Below, in pieces: positions 9,317 through 18,306 of a stretch of 64,000 bases of DNA. Under the pieces are notes generated by a model. It made no database searches. It saw only the letters and a program-made list of their open reading frames with translations, and had not been told where the DNA came from. The position numbers and the translations under genes are program-made. Position 1 is the first letter of the stretch. Each line of letters starts with the position of its first letter. This stretch comes from Helcococcus ovis (GTDB lineage Bacteria; Bacillota; Clostridia; Tissierellales; Peptoniphilaceae): the NCBI RefSeq assembly GCF_004524775.2, contig NZ_CP119081.1:558001-622000 (forward strand), given 5' to 3'.

Positions 9317-9916
9317 ATGGAAATATTTGATTTATATGATATTAATAGAAGAAAAACAAAAAGAACCATGATTAGGGGGAAAAAGACTCCAAAAAATTTC
9401 TATAGAACGATTATTCATGTATGTATTTTCAATTCTAAAAATGAAATGTTAATTCAACAAAGACAAAAAACAAAACGTGGTTGGGCAAATTTATGGGATT
9501 TTAGTGTTAGTGGAAGTGTTAAAAAAGGAGAAACATCCCAAATAGCTGCAAGAAGAGAAGTAAATGAAGAATTAGGCATTGATCTTGATTTTAGAGGAGT
9601 TAGACCTGATTTTACAATTAATTTTAAACAAGGATTTGACGATTTTTACACATTTATGGAAGAAATAGATATAAAAGATGTTGTTATTCAAGAAGAAGAA
9701 GTTCAGGACTGCAAGTGGGCAACAAAAGAGGAAATTTATAAACTAATTGATGAAAATAAATTTATTCCCTATACAAAATCATTAATTGAAATGCTTTATT
9801 TTACTAAAGAAAAACGAGGCATTCACACAAATAGTAAAGCGTTTGATAATGGTAAAAAGGTTAGAAATTTTAATAGAAATAATAATTCTCATTATTATTC
9901 TAAGAATAAATTTTAA
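9317..9916 (+). CDS. Nudix hydrolase (IPP-isomerase-like/YfcD-type)
   Basis: A Nudix-family pyrophosphohydrolase that acts on a nucleoside-diphosphate-linked or related substrate; the true substrate cannot be read. The Nudix box is complete: G, five residues, E (GSVKKGE), seven residues, then REVNEELGI. The N-terminal pattern (DLYDINRRKTKRTMIRG) is typical of the isopentenyl-diphosphate-isomerase-like Nudix group. The catalytic domain should end near residue 165. The last 35 residues are unusual, basic and Asn-rich, and the frame changes there relative to a downstream open frame (see findings). The start has AGAAAGG upstream. Confidence 0.85.
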   Translation: MEIFDLYDINRRKTKRTMIRGKKTPKNFYRTIIHVCIFNSKNEMLIQQRQKTKRGWANLWDFSVSGSVKKGETSQIAARREVNEELGIDLDFRGVRPDFTINFKQGFDDFYTFMEEIDIKDVVIQEEEVQDCKWATKEEIYKLIDENKFIPYTKSLIEMLYFTKEKRGIHTNSKAFDNGKKVRNFNRNNNSHYYSKNKF

Positions 9917-9930
9917 TAGAAATAATAATA
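9865..9930 (+). repeat. Duplicated 22-bp element, 43 bases apart, at the Nudix 3' end
   Basis: The sequence AAATTTTAATAGAAATAATAAT occurs at 9865-9886 and again at 9908-9929. The offset of 43 is not a multiple of three. The first copy, in the Nudix frame, and the second copy, in the +1 frame, both encode NFNRNNN. The second frame then runs on to 10052 and ends in a hydrophobic segment (FVLFIAIIIALYLLF). Confidence 0.6.
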
Positions 9931-10062
9931 CCTTTTCTACGAAAAACAAATGGAGAATTAAAACACAAATAATAAAAATAACATTAAAGGAGAAATTACA
10001 ATTTGTATTATTCATTGCGATAATCATAGCATTATACTTATTATTTAAATAGGAAGGATATA

Positions 10063-10249
10063 TGTCAAAAAGAGAATCTGTATATATAATCCACAAGCAG
10101 ATAAAAAATGGTATGAAAGTAATAAAGAACATAAACAATATTTAAATTATCGAAGTATATCAAGAAGTTTTATAAGAAATAAAGCAACTTTAGAAGATTT
10201 GGAAGAATTAGAAAATTTAATAGAACAAAGAAAAAAAGAGTTGGATTGA
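10063..10249 (+). pseudogene. Small basic protein gene with a 2-bp frameshift in a TA repeat
   Basis: An ATG behind AGGAAGG (10063) opens a frame reading MSKRESVY. A second frame begins in sense right after a TATATATA tract (10081-10088) and reads NPQADKKWYESNKEHKQYL, then RSFIRNKATLEDLEELENLI, to a stop at 10249. Removing one TA unit joins the two into a coherent protein of about 61 residues, with a charged N-terminus and a helical, coiled-coil-like C-terminus. I take this as one small gene broken, or switched off, by dinucleotide slippage. Its function is unknown. Confidence 0.65.
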
Positions 10250-10255
10250 TATTGT

Positions 10256-10290
10256 AAAAGCCGTGAAAATTATTCGTGGCTTTTATTTTT
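10256..10290 (+). terminator. Rho-independent terminator
   Basis: A 12-bp stem with two G-U pairs (AAAAGCCGTGAA at 10256-10267 with TTCGTGGCTTTT at 10273-10284) is followed by a T-rich tail. It closes the small-gene unit. Confidence 0.75.
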
Positions 10291-10466
10291 GCAAAAAAAA
10301 AGGAGATAGATTTTCTCTATCCCCGTGTTCATACACTCTTTATACATTTTCGACTAAAACAGTCTTTAAACAAATTATGTCCTAAATAAAACATATTTTT
10401 GAATAATCATTTTAAATGTCCTGTTATTTCCTTTAATGTCCTCTTATGTCTATGAATATTTTTAAG

Positions 10467-10553
10467 TGGTGCCGGTAGAGGGAGTCGAACCCCCACGCCC
10501 GTGAAGGCACCAGATTTTGAGTCTGACGTGTCTGCCAATTCCACCATACCGGC
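10467..10553 (-). tRNA. tRNA-Leu (anticodon CAA)
   Basis: Read on the minus strand it starts GCCGGTA and ends TACCGGC followed by A and an encoded CCA. It has the T-loop GTTCGACTC and a long variable arm typical of class II tRNAs. The anticodon loop is CTCAAAA, giving anticodon CAA for UUG codons. Length is 87 bases including CCA. Confidence 0.93.
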
Positions 10554-10679
10554 TTACTTATATATATTAACATTTTCATAAAATATTTTCAAGTTAAAAT
10601 TTATTACATTTGACTGTATAACTTTTGGTGTTACCATTTAATATATACTGTCAAAATGTAATTGTATATGTCTAGCTTA

Positions 10680-11010
10680 TAGGTAGTAGTTTATATCTAT
10701 ATTTTTTCAAAGTAGCCCCTTCTTTTTTCCACTTACTTATTTTGATGGGGCTATTTTTATCTATATTTTTACAGAGTAGCCCCTTCTTTTTTATACTTAC
10801 TTATTTTGCTAGGGCTACACTTGCTTCATTTCTACTAAATCTGACCCCTCCTTTTTTCCACTTACTTATTTTGCTAGGGCTATTTTTATCTATATTTTTT
10901 CAAAGTAGCCCCAGCTTTTTTCCATTTTAATATTATGCAGGGGCAATTTGAAAATTTTCTTCCTAAATTTAGCCCCAGCTTTTTTCCATTTTAATATTAT
11001 GCAGGGGAAA
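10680..11010 (+). repeat. Tandem array of AGCCCC...GGGGCT hairpin units
   Basis: About five imperfect units of roughly 55-75 bases follow one another. Each opens with AGCCCC (or GACCCC), then a pyrimidine-rich CTTTTTTCCACTTACTTATT-like or CTTTTTTCCATTTTAATATT-like middle, and closes with GGGGCT or GGGGCA. The ends of a unit can pair, so each may form a stem with a loop of about 30 bases. The last two units share a different middle (CCATTTTAATATTATGCA). No protein is convincingly encoded. The rest of 10554-11277 outside this array and the 41-bp repeat shows nothing I recognise. Confidence 0.75.
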
Positions 11011-11035
11011 TTTCAAATATTTTTACACTTAATTA

Positions 11036-11076
11036 TGTTAATGTCAACATAAAAATGTACAAATTTGATTATATAA
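11036..11076 (+). repeat. 41-bp dispersed repeat, copy A
   Basis: An exact 41-base match, from TGTTAATGTCAACATAAAAA to the end ATTATATAA, recurs at 54233-54273. Both copies lie in non-coding DNA beside other repeats and near a tRNA gene. It may be the end of a mobile element or a small repeat family. Confidence 0.85.
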
Positions 11077-11277
11077 TTTAAGTTTATCAAACGTATATGA
11101 CAAGAAAGAAATTTTTCAAAAGGCATAATTGTAATTTTCAAACTATTGAAGCTTTTTTTTGTGTAATTAAAATTTTTCATCACACAGCAAAATTTATTTA
11201 GTGCTATTTGTGCATGCATTTGATATACTTTAATATATAAATAATTAATACATAATGAAAATATTCTAGGAGGAAAT

Positions 11278-13914
11278 TTGGAAAAAATATTATTGATTGA
11301 TGGATCTAGTTTGATTTTTAGAGCATTTTATGCGATAAGAAATTTATCAACAAGGGAAGGTATACCGACCGGAGCAGTTTATGGATTTATAAATATGTAT
11401 AATGCTGCGATTGAAAAAATAAATCCTGATTATGTTTTGGTTGCATTTGATAAATCAGGTCCAACATTTAGGACATTGGAATATGCAGAATATAAGGGAA
11501 ATAGGCAAAAAACTCCTGATGAATTATTGACACAATTTGGAATAGTAAAAGATTTATTAGATTCATATAATATTAAACATATTGCAATGGATGAATATGA
11601 AGCTGATGATATTATTGGTACAGTGTCTAAATTATCAAATAAAAAAAATATTCAATCATATATGCTTACTGGGGATAGAGATTATTTCCAATTGGTAGAT
11701 GAAATGTCTAATGTCTTATATACAAAAAAAGGTATTTCACTTTTAGAGATATATGATGTAGAAAAAGTAAAAGAAAAATATGAATTAAGTCCTGAAAAAT
11801 TAGTTGAAGTTAAGGGGTTGATGGGAGATGCATCAGATAATATACCCGGTATTCCCGGAGTCGGTGAAAAGACAGCGATTAAATTAGTTAAAGAGTATGG
11901 GAATCTTGAAGCAATTTATGAGAATCTAGATAAAATTTCCGGTAAGGTATTATCACAAAAATTGGTTGAAAATAGAGAGATGGCATTTTTATCAAGAAAA
12001 TTAGGTAAAATATTTACAAGTGTTCCACTAAATTTTGATATTGAAAATTTAAGAGTTAAAGAACCGAATAGAGATGAACTTTATGAAAAATATAAACTAT
12101 TAGAATTTAATACATTAACAACACAGTTTGCACCTAAGGGCAATGAAAGGTTTAATTTTGATTATAAAATTATTGGAATTAATAGAATTGGCGATGTATA
12201 TGCACATGTGTTAAAAAATAAAAAGTTTATTTTTGAATTTATAGTAGATGGTGACTATTTATTTGAAAATGCTAAATATATTGGAATTAAAGATGATAAA
12301 AATAAAATATTAGTTGTAGATTTAGAAAAAGATAAGGATTTATTTGTCTCAAAATTTAAGGAAATTTTTGAAAATCAGGAAATACAAAAAATTGGATTTG
12401 ATTTAAAAAAACAATATGTTCAATTAAATAAATTAGGAATAGAATTGAGTGACAACTATATTGATTTGATGTTAGTTAGCTATTTGATTAATCCAAAAGG
12501 CGATTATTCTATAAAAGATATTGCATTTTCTGAATTAGAGGCAGATATTAAATCACTTGATGAATATTTAGGAAGTGGTAAGTCCAGAAAAACTATAAAT
12601 GATTTGGAAATTATTTATGTTGAAGAATACTTATCGAATAATTTATTTATTATAGAAAAGACTTTTAATAAACTAATTGAGAAGTTGGAAAATTTAGAAA
12701 TGGAGCATTTGCTTTATGACATTGAGCTACCACTGGTAAAAGTTCTTGGAGATATGGAAATATTTGGTGTTAAAGTTGAAAGAAAAGAAATTGATAAGCT
12801 AGATATTGAAATTTCAGCAAGAATAGAAGATATAACAAAAAAAATATTTGATTTAGCTGATGGAGAATTTAATTTGAATTCACCAAAACAGTTGGGAGAA
12901 GTCCTATTTGACAAGTTGAAATTACCTGTAATTAAAAAGACAAAGACTGGATATTCTACAAATGTAGATGTTTTATATAAATTGAGAAGTGAACATGAAA
13001 TTATTCCACTGATTGAAGAATATAGACAACTTTCAAAATTGAAGAGCACATATATTGATGGATTGATTCCGGTGATTAAGGAAGATGGAAGAATTCATTC
13101 TAAATTTAACCAAACTGTTGCGGTAACAGGAAGACTTAGTTCAACAGAACCGAATTTACAAAATATTCCTATAAAAACAGAAGAAGGAAGAATGATTAGA
13201 AAGGCATTTGTTGCAGGTGAAAATAAAAAGCTTGTTTCAGCCGACTATTCTCAAATAGAACTCAGAGTATTGGCTTCATTGTCAAAAGATGAAACAATGA
13301 TAGATGCATTTAAGCATAATATAGATATTCATACTAAGACTGCATCAGAGGTTTTTGGAGTAGCGATTGATGAGGTTACAAAGTTACAAAGGTCAAATGC
13401 CAAAGCTGTCAATTTTGGAATAGTTTATGGAATTTCTGACTATAGTTTATCTCAAGATTTAGACATACCTAGAAAAGAAGCAAAGTCATATATTGATGGA
13501 TATTTAAGAACATATCCCAATATAGCCAAATATATGGATAAAATAATAGAACAAGCTAAAGAACAGGGATATGTAGATACATTATTTCATAGAATAAGAT
13601 ATATTCCTGAATTAAAAAGTTCTAATTTTAATGTTAGAAGTTTTGGAGAGAGAATAGCATTAAATACTCCAATTCAAGGAACAGCGGCAGATATTATAAA
13701 GATTGCGATGGTTAATGTTTATAATAGAATTAAATCTGAAAAGTTGAAATCAAAATTGATATTACAAATTCACGATGAACTTATTATTGAAACATCTAAT
13801 GATGAAATTGATATAATAGAGAATATTTTAAAAGAAGAAATGGAAAGAGCTGTAAAATTGGAAGTTGATATTTCAGTTGATGTTGAGATTGGAAATAATT
13901 GGTATGAAGTCTAA
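11278..13914 (+). CDS. polA: DNA polymerase I
   Basis: Family A polymerase for gap filling and Okazaki-fragment maturation. Domains in order are the 5'-3' exonuclease (residues 1-290, with DGSSLIFRAFYAIRN and the Asp-rich sites), a 3'-5' exonuclease-like region (about 300-480), and the polymerase. The polymerase motifs are A (SADYSQIELRV), B (RSNAKAVNFGIVYG) and C (QIHDELI). In the proofreading region the usual DxE motif is replaced by IGIKDD, so this domain is probably inactive, as in Bacillus Pol I. The start is TTG at 11278, five bases after AGGAGG. It overlaps coaE. Confidence 0.97.
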   Translation: MEKILLIDGSSLIFRAFYAIRNLSTREGIPTGAVYGFINMYNAAIEKINPDYVLVAFDKSGPTFRTLEYAEYKGNRQKTPDELLTQFGIVKDLLDSYNIKHIAMDEYEADDIIGTVSKLSNKKNIQSYMLTGDRDYFQLVDEMSNVLYTKKGISLLEIYDVEKVKEKYELSPEKLVEVKGLMGDASDNIPGIPGVGEKTAIKLVKEYGNLEAIYENLDKISGKVLSQKLVENREMAFLSRKLGKIFTSVPLNFDIENLRVKEPNRDELYEKYKLLEFNTLTTQFAPKGNERFNFDYKIIGINRIGDVYAHVLKNKKFIFEFIVDGDYLFENAKYIGIKDDKNKILVVDLEKDKDLFVSKFKEIFENQEIQKIGFDLKKQYVQLNKLGIELSDNYIDLMLVSYLINPKGDYSIKDIAFSELEADIKSLDEYLGSGKSRKTINDLEIIYVEEYLSNNLFIIEKTFNKLIEKLENLEMEHLLYDIELPLVKVLGDMEIFGVKVERKEIDKLDIEISARIEDITKKIFDLADGEFNLNSPKQLGEVLFDKLKLPVIKKTKTGYSTNVDVLYKLRSEHEIIPLIEEYRQLSKLKSTYIDGLIPVIKEDGRIHSKFNQTVAVTGRLSSTEPNLQNIPIKTEEGRMIRKAFVAGENKKLVSADYSQIELRVLASLSKDETMIDAFKHNIDIHTKTASEVFGVAIDEVTKLQRSNAKAVNFGIVYGISDYSLSQDLDIPRKEAKSYIDGYLRTYPNIAKYMDKIIEQAKEQGYVDTLFHRIRYIPELKSSNFNVRSFGERIALNTPIQGTAADIIKIAMVNVYNRIKSEKLKSKLILQIHDELIIETSNDEIDIIENILKEEMERAVKLEVDISVDVEIGNNWYEV

Positions 13915-14500
13915 AATTATTGGAATAACGGGTTCAATAGCAACCGGAAAATCTAAGGTATCTAATATATTGAAAAGTAAGGGATATACAGTTTTTGATT
14001 TAGATAAAACTGCTCATGAATTAATGAAAAAGGGTGAAAAAAATTATATTAATATTTTGAATTATTTTGGGAGTGAAATATTAGATGAGAATAATGAAAT
14101 TGATAGATGTAAGTTGGGAAAAATTGTTTTTGAAGATAATGAAAAATTAAAGGAATTAAATAATTTGACTCATCCAAATATTTTTCATACAATATTAGAG
14201 AATATTAATTTATTTAAAGAAAAATTAATTTTTATTGATAATCCTTTACTTATTGAATTAATTAAAAATGGAAATTTTTATATAAATTATGATGAAATTT
14301 GGTTGATTTATGTTCCGAAAAACATTCAGATTGAAAGATTGAAGTCAAGAAACAAATTGAATGACGAGGAAGCATTTAAAAAAATTAATTCACAAATAAG
14401 CATTGATGAAAAAATAAAATATGCAGATTTTATTATTGATAATTCTAAAGATGAAAAATTTTTACTTAAACAAATTAATGAAAGATTGGAAAATTTATGA
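13904..14500 (+). CDS. coaE: Dephospho-CoA kinase
   Basis: Catalyses the last step of coenzyme A synthesis, phosphorylating the 3'-hydroxyl of dephospho-CoA. The P-loop is GSIATGKS near the N-terminus, followed by VFDLDKTAHELM and the lid region with LKSRNKL. I chose the ATG at 13904 because it places the IIGITGSIATGKS strand and loop at the protein N-terminus. An earlier in-frame start would add unrelated residues from inside polA. It overlaps polA by 11 bases and the next gene by 4. Confidence 0.93.
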   Translation: MKSKIIGITGSIATGKSKVSNILKSKGYTVFDLDKTAHELMKKGEKNYINILNYFGSEILDENNEIDRCKLGKIVFEDNEKLKELNNLTHPNIFHTILENINLFKEKLIFIDNPLLIELIKNGNFYINYDEIWLIYVPKNIQIERLKSRNKLNDEEAFKKINSQISIDEKIKYADFIIDNSKDEKFLLKQINERLENL

Positions 14501-15114
14501 AAGTACTAAAAAGACTAATAATAATACTTATTATTTTGGCATTGATTATATTTTCTGGTATATACTTTTATGTATATTTAATGATAAATGATAATCATGT
14601 GCCGTATATAAAATATATAGAAAAATATTCTGAACAATATAAAATTGATAAAAAGCTTGTAACTGCTGTGGTAAAAGTGGAAAGTTCTTTTAATGAAAAA
14701 GCACATTCTCATGCAAATGCTAAAGGCTTGATGCAGTTATTACCTGAAACAGGTGAATGGATTGCAAATAGATTGGGTGAAGGTTTTAAGGAAGAAAATT
14801 TATTAAATCCTGAATTAAATATAAAATATGGAACATATTATTTGAAATATTTATTTGATCTATTTAAAAATGTAGACTATGCTATCATGGCATACAATGG
14901 GGGACCAAGTAATGTTCAAAAGTGGATAGATGCCGGTATTTTAAATGGAAATGATAAAAATTATGATAAAATACCGATAGCAGAAACAAAACATTATATA
15001 TATAAAGTAAAAAAACAGTATAATTTAAATAAAAAAATATATGATGTTTATTATAAAAATAATACAGAATCAAAATTTAAAAAAGCGTTTAAAATTTTGA
15101 TTTCGTTAGGTTAA
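14497..15114 (+). CDS. Membrane-anchored lytic transglycosylase (SLT domain)
   Basis: Cleaves peptidoglycan glycan strands. An N-terminal membrane anchor (about 8-30) precedes a soluble-lytic-transglycosylase domain. The catalytic glutamate lies in VKVESSFNEKA, followed by AKGLMQLLPETG and the AYNGGP motif that marks this fold. It overlaps coaE by four bases. The polA-coaE-slt arrangement is a housekeeping operon in related Firmicutes, to my knowledge. Confidence 0.92.
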   Translation: MKVLKRLIIILIILALIIFSGIYFYVYLMINDNHVPYIKYIEKYSEQYKIDKKLVTAVVKVESSFNEKAHSHANAKGLMQLLPETGEWIANRLGEGFKEENLLNPELNIKYGTYYLKYLFDLFKNVDYAIMAYNGGPSNVQKWIDAGILNGNDKNYDKIPIAETKHYIYKVKKQYNLNKKIYDVYYKNNTESKFKKAFKILISLG

Positions 15115-15251
15115 GATAATAAAATGTATTAAATAATTTTTAATATATTTTTATATTAAAAAAGAAAAATATTGATTTTTTATATTTAATATGATATATA
15201 TACTTATAAGTATACAATATATATTACATTTATTATGAAAGGAAAGTTAAT

Positions 15252-15577
15252 ATGAAGTCAGTAAAAAAATATTTATTTTAGTTATGTCGATTATTTTTTT
15301 TAGTACATCAGTGTATGCTAGTGGAAGAATTATAGATAATAGTAATATTCAGCCATATGGTGTTATTATACAAGAATTCTATAATCATAAAGAAAAAATA
15401 TACTTATATGGTTCACATACAATTAGTAATAGAATATGGCGTAGAATATATGTATCTGATGGAAAACATAAGGAAGGATATTATCAAGGATATATTTTCT
15501 TAAAAACAATACAAGATGGAATAGCTTACTTTGAAGGTACATTAGATTACGCTGGGAATTCAGCTTTAAGAATATAG
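15252..15577 (+). pseudogene. Small secreted protein, frameshifted in an A7 tract of the signal peptide
   Basis: An ATG at 15252 behind AAAGGAAAG reads MKSVKKYLF and stops. Adding one A to the A7 run (15263-15269) would instead give a good signal peptide, MKSVKKIFILVMSIIFFSTS then VYASG, which continues in frame to the stop at 15577. The mature part (about 85 residues) has no motif I recognise. It contains several aromatic residues (EKIYLYGSHTISNRIWRRIY). A strong terminator follows, so the gene is a single unit. It is either phase-variable, recently broken, or affected by a sequencing error. Confidence 0.65.
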
Positions 15578-15597
15578 GTTATTATAAATAAGAATTA

Positions 15598-15650
15598 AAT
15601 TTTCCCATAAAGTTTTATTATTAAATTTGACTTTATGGGAAATTTTTTTA
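15598..15650 (+). terminator. Rho-independent terminator
   Basis: A strong stem (TTTCCCATAAAGT near 15601-15613 with ACTTTATGGGAAA near 15630-15642) ends in a run of T. It separates the small secreted-protein gene from the ABC permease. Confidence 0.85.
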
Positions 15651-15679
15651 TAAAAAAATAACATGAAATAGAGGTTGTA

Positions 15680-18184
15680 ATGATATCTTTTGAAATAAAA
15701 AAAATATATAAAAGTAAGTTATTTTTAATATTAATATTATTATCTATTTTAGTTTCTGCATATAATCTATATATTACTAAAGTTACAAATATATCTATTA
15801 GAAATGAAAAATCATTAAATGGTAGTTTGTTTTTAGGATTAAATCACAAAAGTGAAATAATAAAAAATTTGAATGATGATGATAAAAATAAAATTGTCAA
15901 AGAATATTCAGAATATACAATTAATTTTGAATATCCATGGGATGATAGTAAGATAAATGATGAAAAATATGCTAATGATATGACTAGGGCATATTATAAA
16001 AATTTTCTATTTAATGATTTCTTATTAAAAAAATATAATATTAGTTTAAACCTTGAACAAAAGAAAATTTGGGATTGGGAAATGTTTGAAAGTAACTACA
16101 TGATTAATACAAATACACCTGTTAGTACACAATTAATGTCTAATATTTCTTCAAATCCAATTAGAACTTTAATTTATAATGATAATATTACGTTTGGGGT
16201 ATCCATAGTAGTTTTTCTAACATTTATTTTTTCAGGGATAATTTCTGATGAAAAACTATCAAATACAATTAATTTAGCAAAAACTCAACCTATTTCAAAG
16301 TTTAAAATTATTTTATCAAAATGGATAAGTATTATAATTTATGGTATAACTTTTATATTTTTAACAATTATATTTACAGCTATTATATTTAAGCTAAATG
16401 GTTATAATTGGCACAATGGTCACTTAGAAATATATAGAATATTTTCTGATAAAAATATTGATTACACAATAGCTTATATATTATTAATAAAAATTATTTT
16501 ATCTAGCATAATTATGATAACATTTTTTGCAGGACTTATAATTTTGCTTAGCACCATATTTAAGAATAAGTATTTACCGGCAATATTAATATCATTTGGA
16601 TTAATAATTAGTACAATTATTACAAATAAATTTGATTTGTTAAGAAATGTTTATAATCCTTTTTATTTATTAAACTTTAAGAATATATTAAATGGATTTA
16701 TAAGTATAGATGTTGAATTAAATGTAATAAATTCTTTTCGTGTTAAACCAATAGGATTTAATATTTATTTGATATATTTATCTTTAAGTTTTATTTTAGT
16801 TCTATTGTCAGTGTATTTATTAAATCGAAATTTTTTATATTATAGCTTTAAATGTAATAAAAAAATTAAGTCAATTTTTAATTTTGAATATTTTAAGATT
16901 ATAAGAGACAAAACATTTTTATTTATGTTTTCAGGCGTTTTAGCTATTTTAATAATACTTTTTATCAATGTGTACATTAAAGATATTAAATCAGAAAGTG
17001 TATTAAAATCATCAGATCTTACTCCTTTAATGACTTATTATAAGATATCAGAAACAGAACAATTAGAAAATGAAATCACAAATTTTAGTATGATGAAAGA
17101 AGATTATATTAAATTACATGGAAAGAAGGCTTTTGAAGAAGAATTTAATAGATTAGAAAAGAAATTATTAGAAAGGGAAAAAAGAATAGAAAAATATAGA
17201 ATAGAATCTGAATATTATGATAAAAAAGATGGAAAGAATTTTTATAAATTAAGAATTGATCAAATAAATGATATATTACAAAATGACAAGATAATAACAA
17301 CCGTAAAATTAAAAAATTTTTTATATTCTCCATCATCATACAATGAAACTTTATCTTTATATAAATATTTATCTGAAAAAAATATAGAACCTAAAGTTTT
17401 AGCTTGGCCAATTTTTTCTTCAGAGTATGAAGAAAGAGAAATATCAAATGAAATAGAAGACTTTGATAATATATTTGATCACTCTGCATCCTATATACAT
17501 AGAAAATTATTCAAAACTTATCCTTTGGATTTATTTATTTTAGCCATTGTAAGTTTCATGGTTATAGGTGGATACACATTTGACAAAGAAAATGGAAGAC
17601 AAATTGATTTAATAAACACACAACCATTAAATAAAAGAAAAATATATTTATTTAAATTATTTTCTACATTTTTGATTGCAATAATATTAACTATTTTAAT
17701 GTTTTTATTTATTAGTTTTTTAGGATTTATTACAAAAGGTATAGGAGATTTAAATTTTCCTATAGTTCAATATGATAGACTATTAAATATTTCATCAATA
17801 AGCTTAAATTCTAAAAATTATTTTTCATTTATTCCTATATGGGTATACAACTTGAAAATATTTATTTTGTTAATTTTACAATTATACATGATAATTTCTA
17901 TTTCGAACTTTATTTCGATGTTTACAAAACGTAGATTAACTTTAATTTTTACAACTTTAATTATACTAGCCTCCGGATTATTAATAAATTTTAAATTACC
18001 AAATTATTTAAAAATTTATTCACCGTTTAGCTACATGAGTGCCAGATATATAGCTAATGGAGCAATAAAAATTAAACTTAATTCGCAAGATGCAAATATT
18101 TTATTAATGTTTATTGTTATTTTAATTTTTACAACAGTTATTAATATTATGGGAATGATTTTATCTAATAAAATAGAACAGTAG
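15680..18184 (+). CDS. Large ABC-2-type permease with two membrane halves
   Basis: An 834-residue membrane protein built as two similar halves. Each half starts with a cytoplasmic-to-membrane helix, has a large extracellular region, then a cluster of hydrophobic segments. The pattern of SNTINLAKTQPISKFKIILSK in the first half and GRQIDLINTQPLNKRKIYLF in the second is the coupling-type element of ABC-2 permeases. No ATP-binding gene is adjacent, which is unusual; the ATPase must be elsewhere or shared. The substrate is unknown. It starts at ATG 15680, behind AGAGG. Confidence 0.75.
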   Translation: MISFEIKKIYKSKLFLILILLSILVSAYNLYITKVTNISIRNEKSLNGSLFLGLNHKSEIIKNLNDDDKNKIVKEYSEYTINFEYPWDDSKINDEKYANDMTRAYYKNFLFNDFLLKKYNISLNLEQKKIWDWEMFESNYMINTNTPVSTQLMSNISSNPIRTLIYNDNITFGVSIVVFLTFIFSGIISDEKLSNTINLAKTQPISKFKIILSKWISIIIYGITFIFLTIIFTAIIFKLNGYNWHNGHLEIYRIFSDKNIDYTIAYILLIKIILSSIIMITFFAGLIILLSTIFKNKYLPAILISFGLIISTIITNKFDLLRNVYNPFYLLNFKNILNGFISIDVELNVINSFRVKPIGFNIYLIYLSLSFILVLLSVYLLNRNFLYYSFKCNKKIKSIFNFEYFKIIRDKTFLFMFSGVLAILIILFINVYIKDIKSESVLKSSDLTPLMTYYKISETEQLENEITNFSMMKEDYIKLHGKKAFEEEFNRLEKKLLEREKRIEKYRIESEYYDKKDGKNFYKLRIDQINDILQNDKIITTVKLKNFLYSPSSYNETLSLYKYLSEKNIEPKVLAWPIFSSEYEEREISNEIEDFDNIFDHSASYIHRKLFKTYPLDLFILAIVSFMVIGGYTFDKENGRQIDLINTQPLNKRKIYLFKLFSTFLIAIILTILMFLFISFLGFITKGIGDLNFPIVQYDRLLNISSISLNSKNYFSFIPIWVYNLKIFILLILQLYMIISISNFISMFTKRRLTLIFTTLIILASGLLINFKLPNYLKIYSPFSYMSARYIANGAIKIKLNSQDANILLMFIVILIFTTVINIMGMILSNKIEQ

Positions 18185-18306
18185 ATATAGAAATTGATAT
18201 TAGATATTTTAAGAAATTTGTGAACTTATTTTATTTTCAATATGATAATATCATTAGTATGATATAATAAAAATAATTGATAAAATTAGTTAAAGGGAGA
18301 TAACAA

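Noticed and set aside
9782..10138. Minus-strand hydrophobic frame downstream of the Nudix gene
   Set aside because: AT-rich low-complexity sequence with no start signal; it overlaps the better supported plus-strand features.
10742..10930. Plus-strand frame inside the 10.7-kb repeat array
   Set aside because: The translation is only the repeat unit (LLGLFLSIFFQSSP) read through; the array is better explained as non-coding hairpins.
10680..11010. Possible CRISPR array
   Set aside because: Units differ in length and sequence, there are no constant repeats with unique spacers, and no cas genes are nearby.
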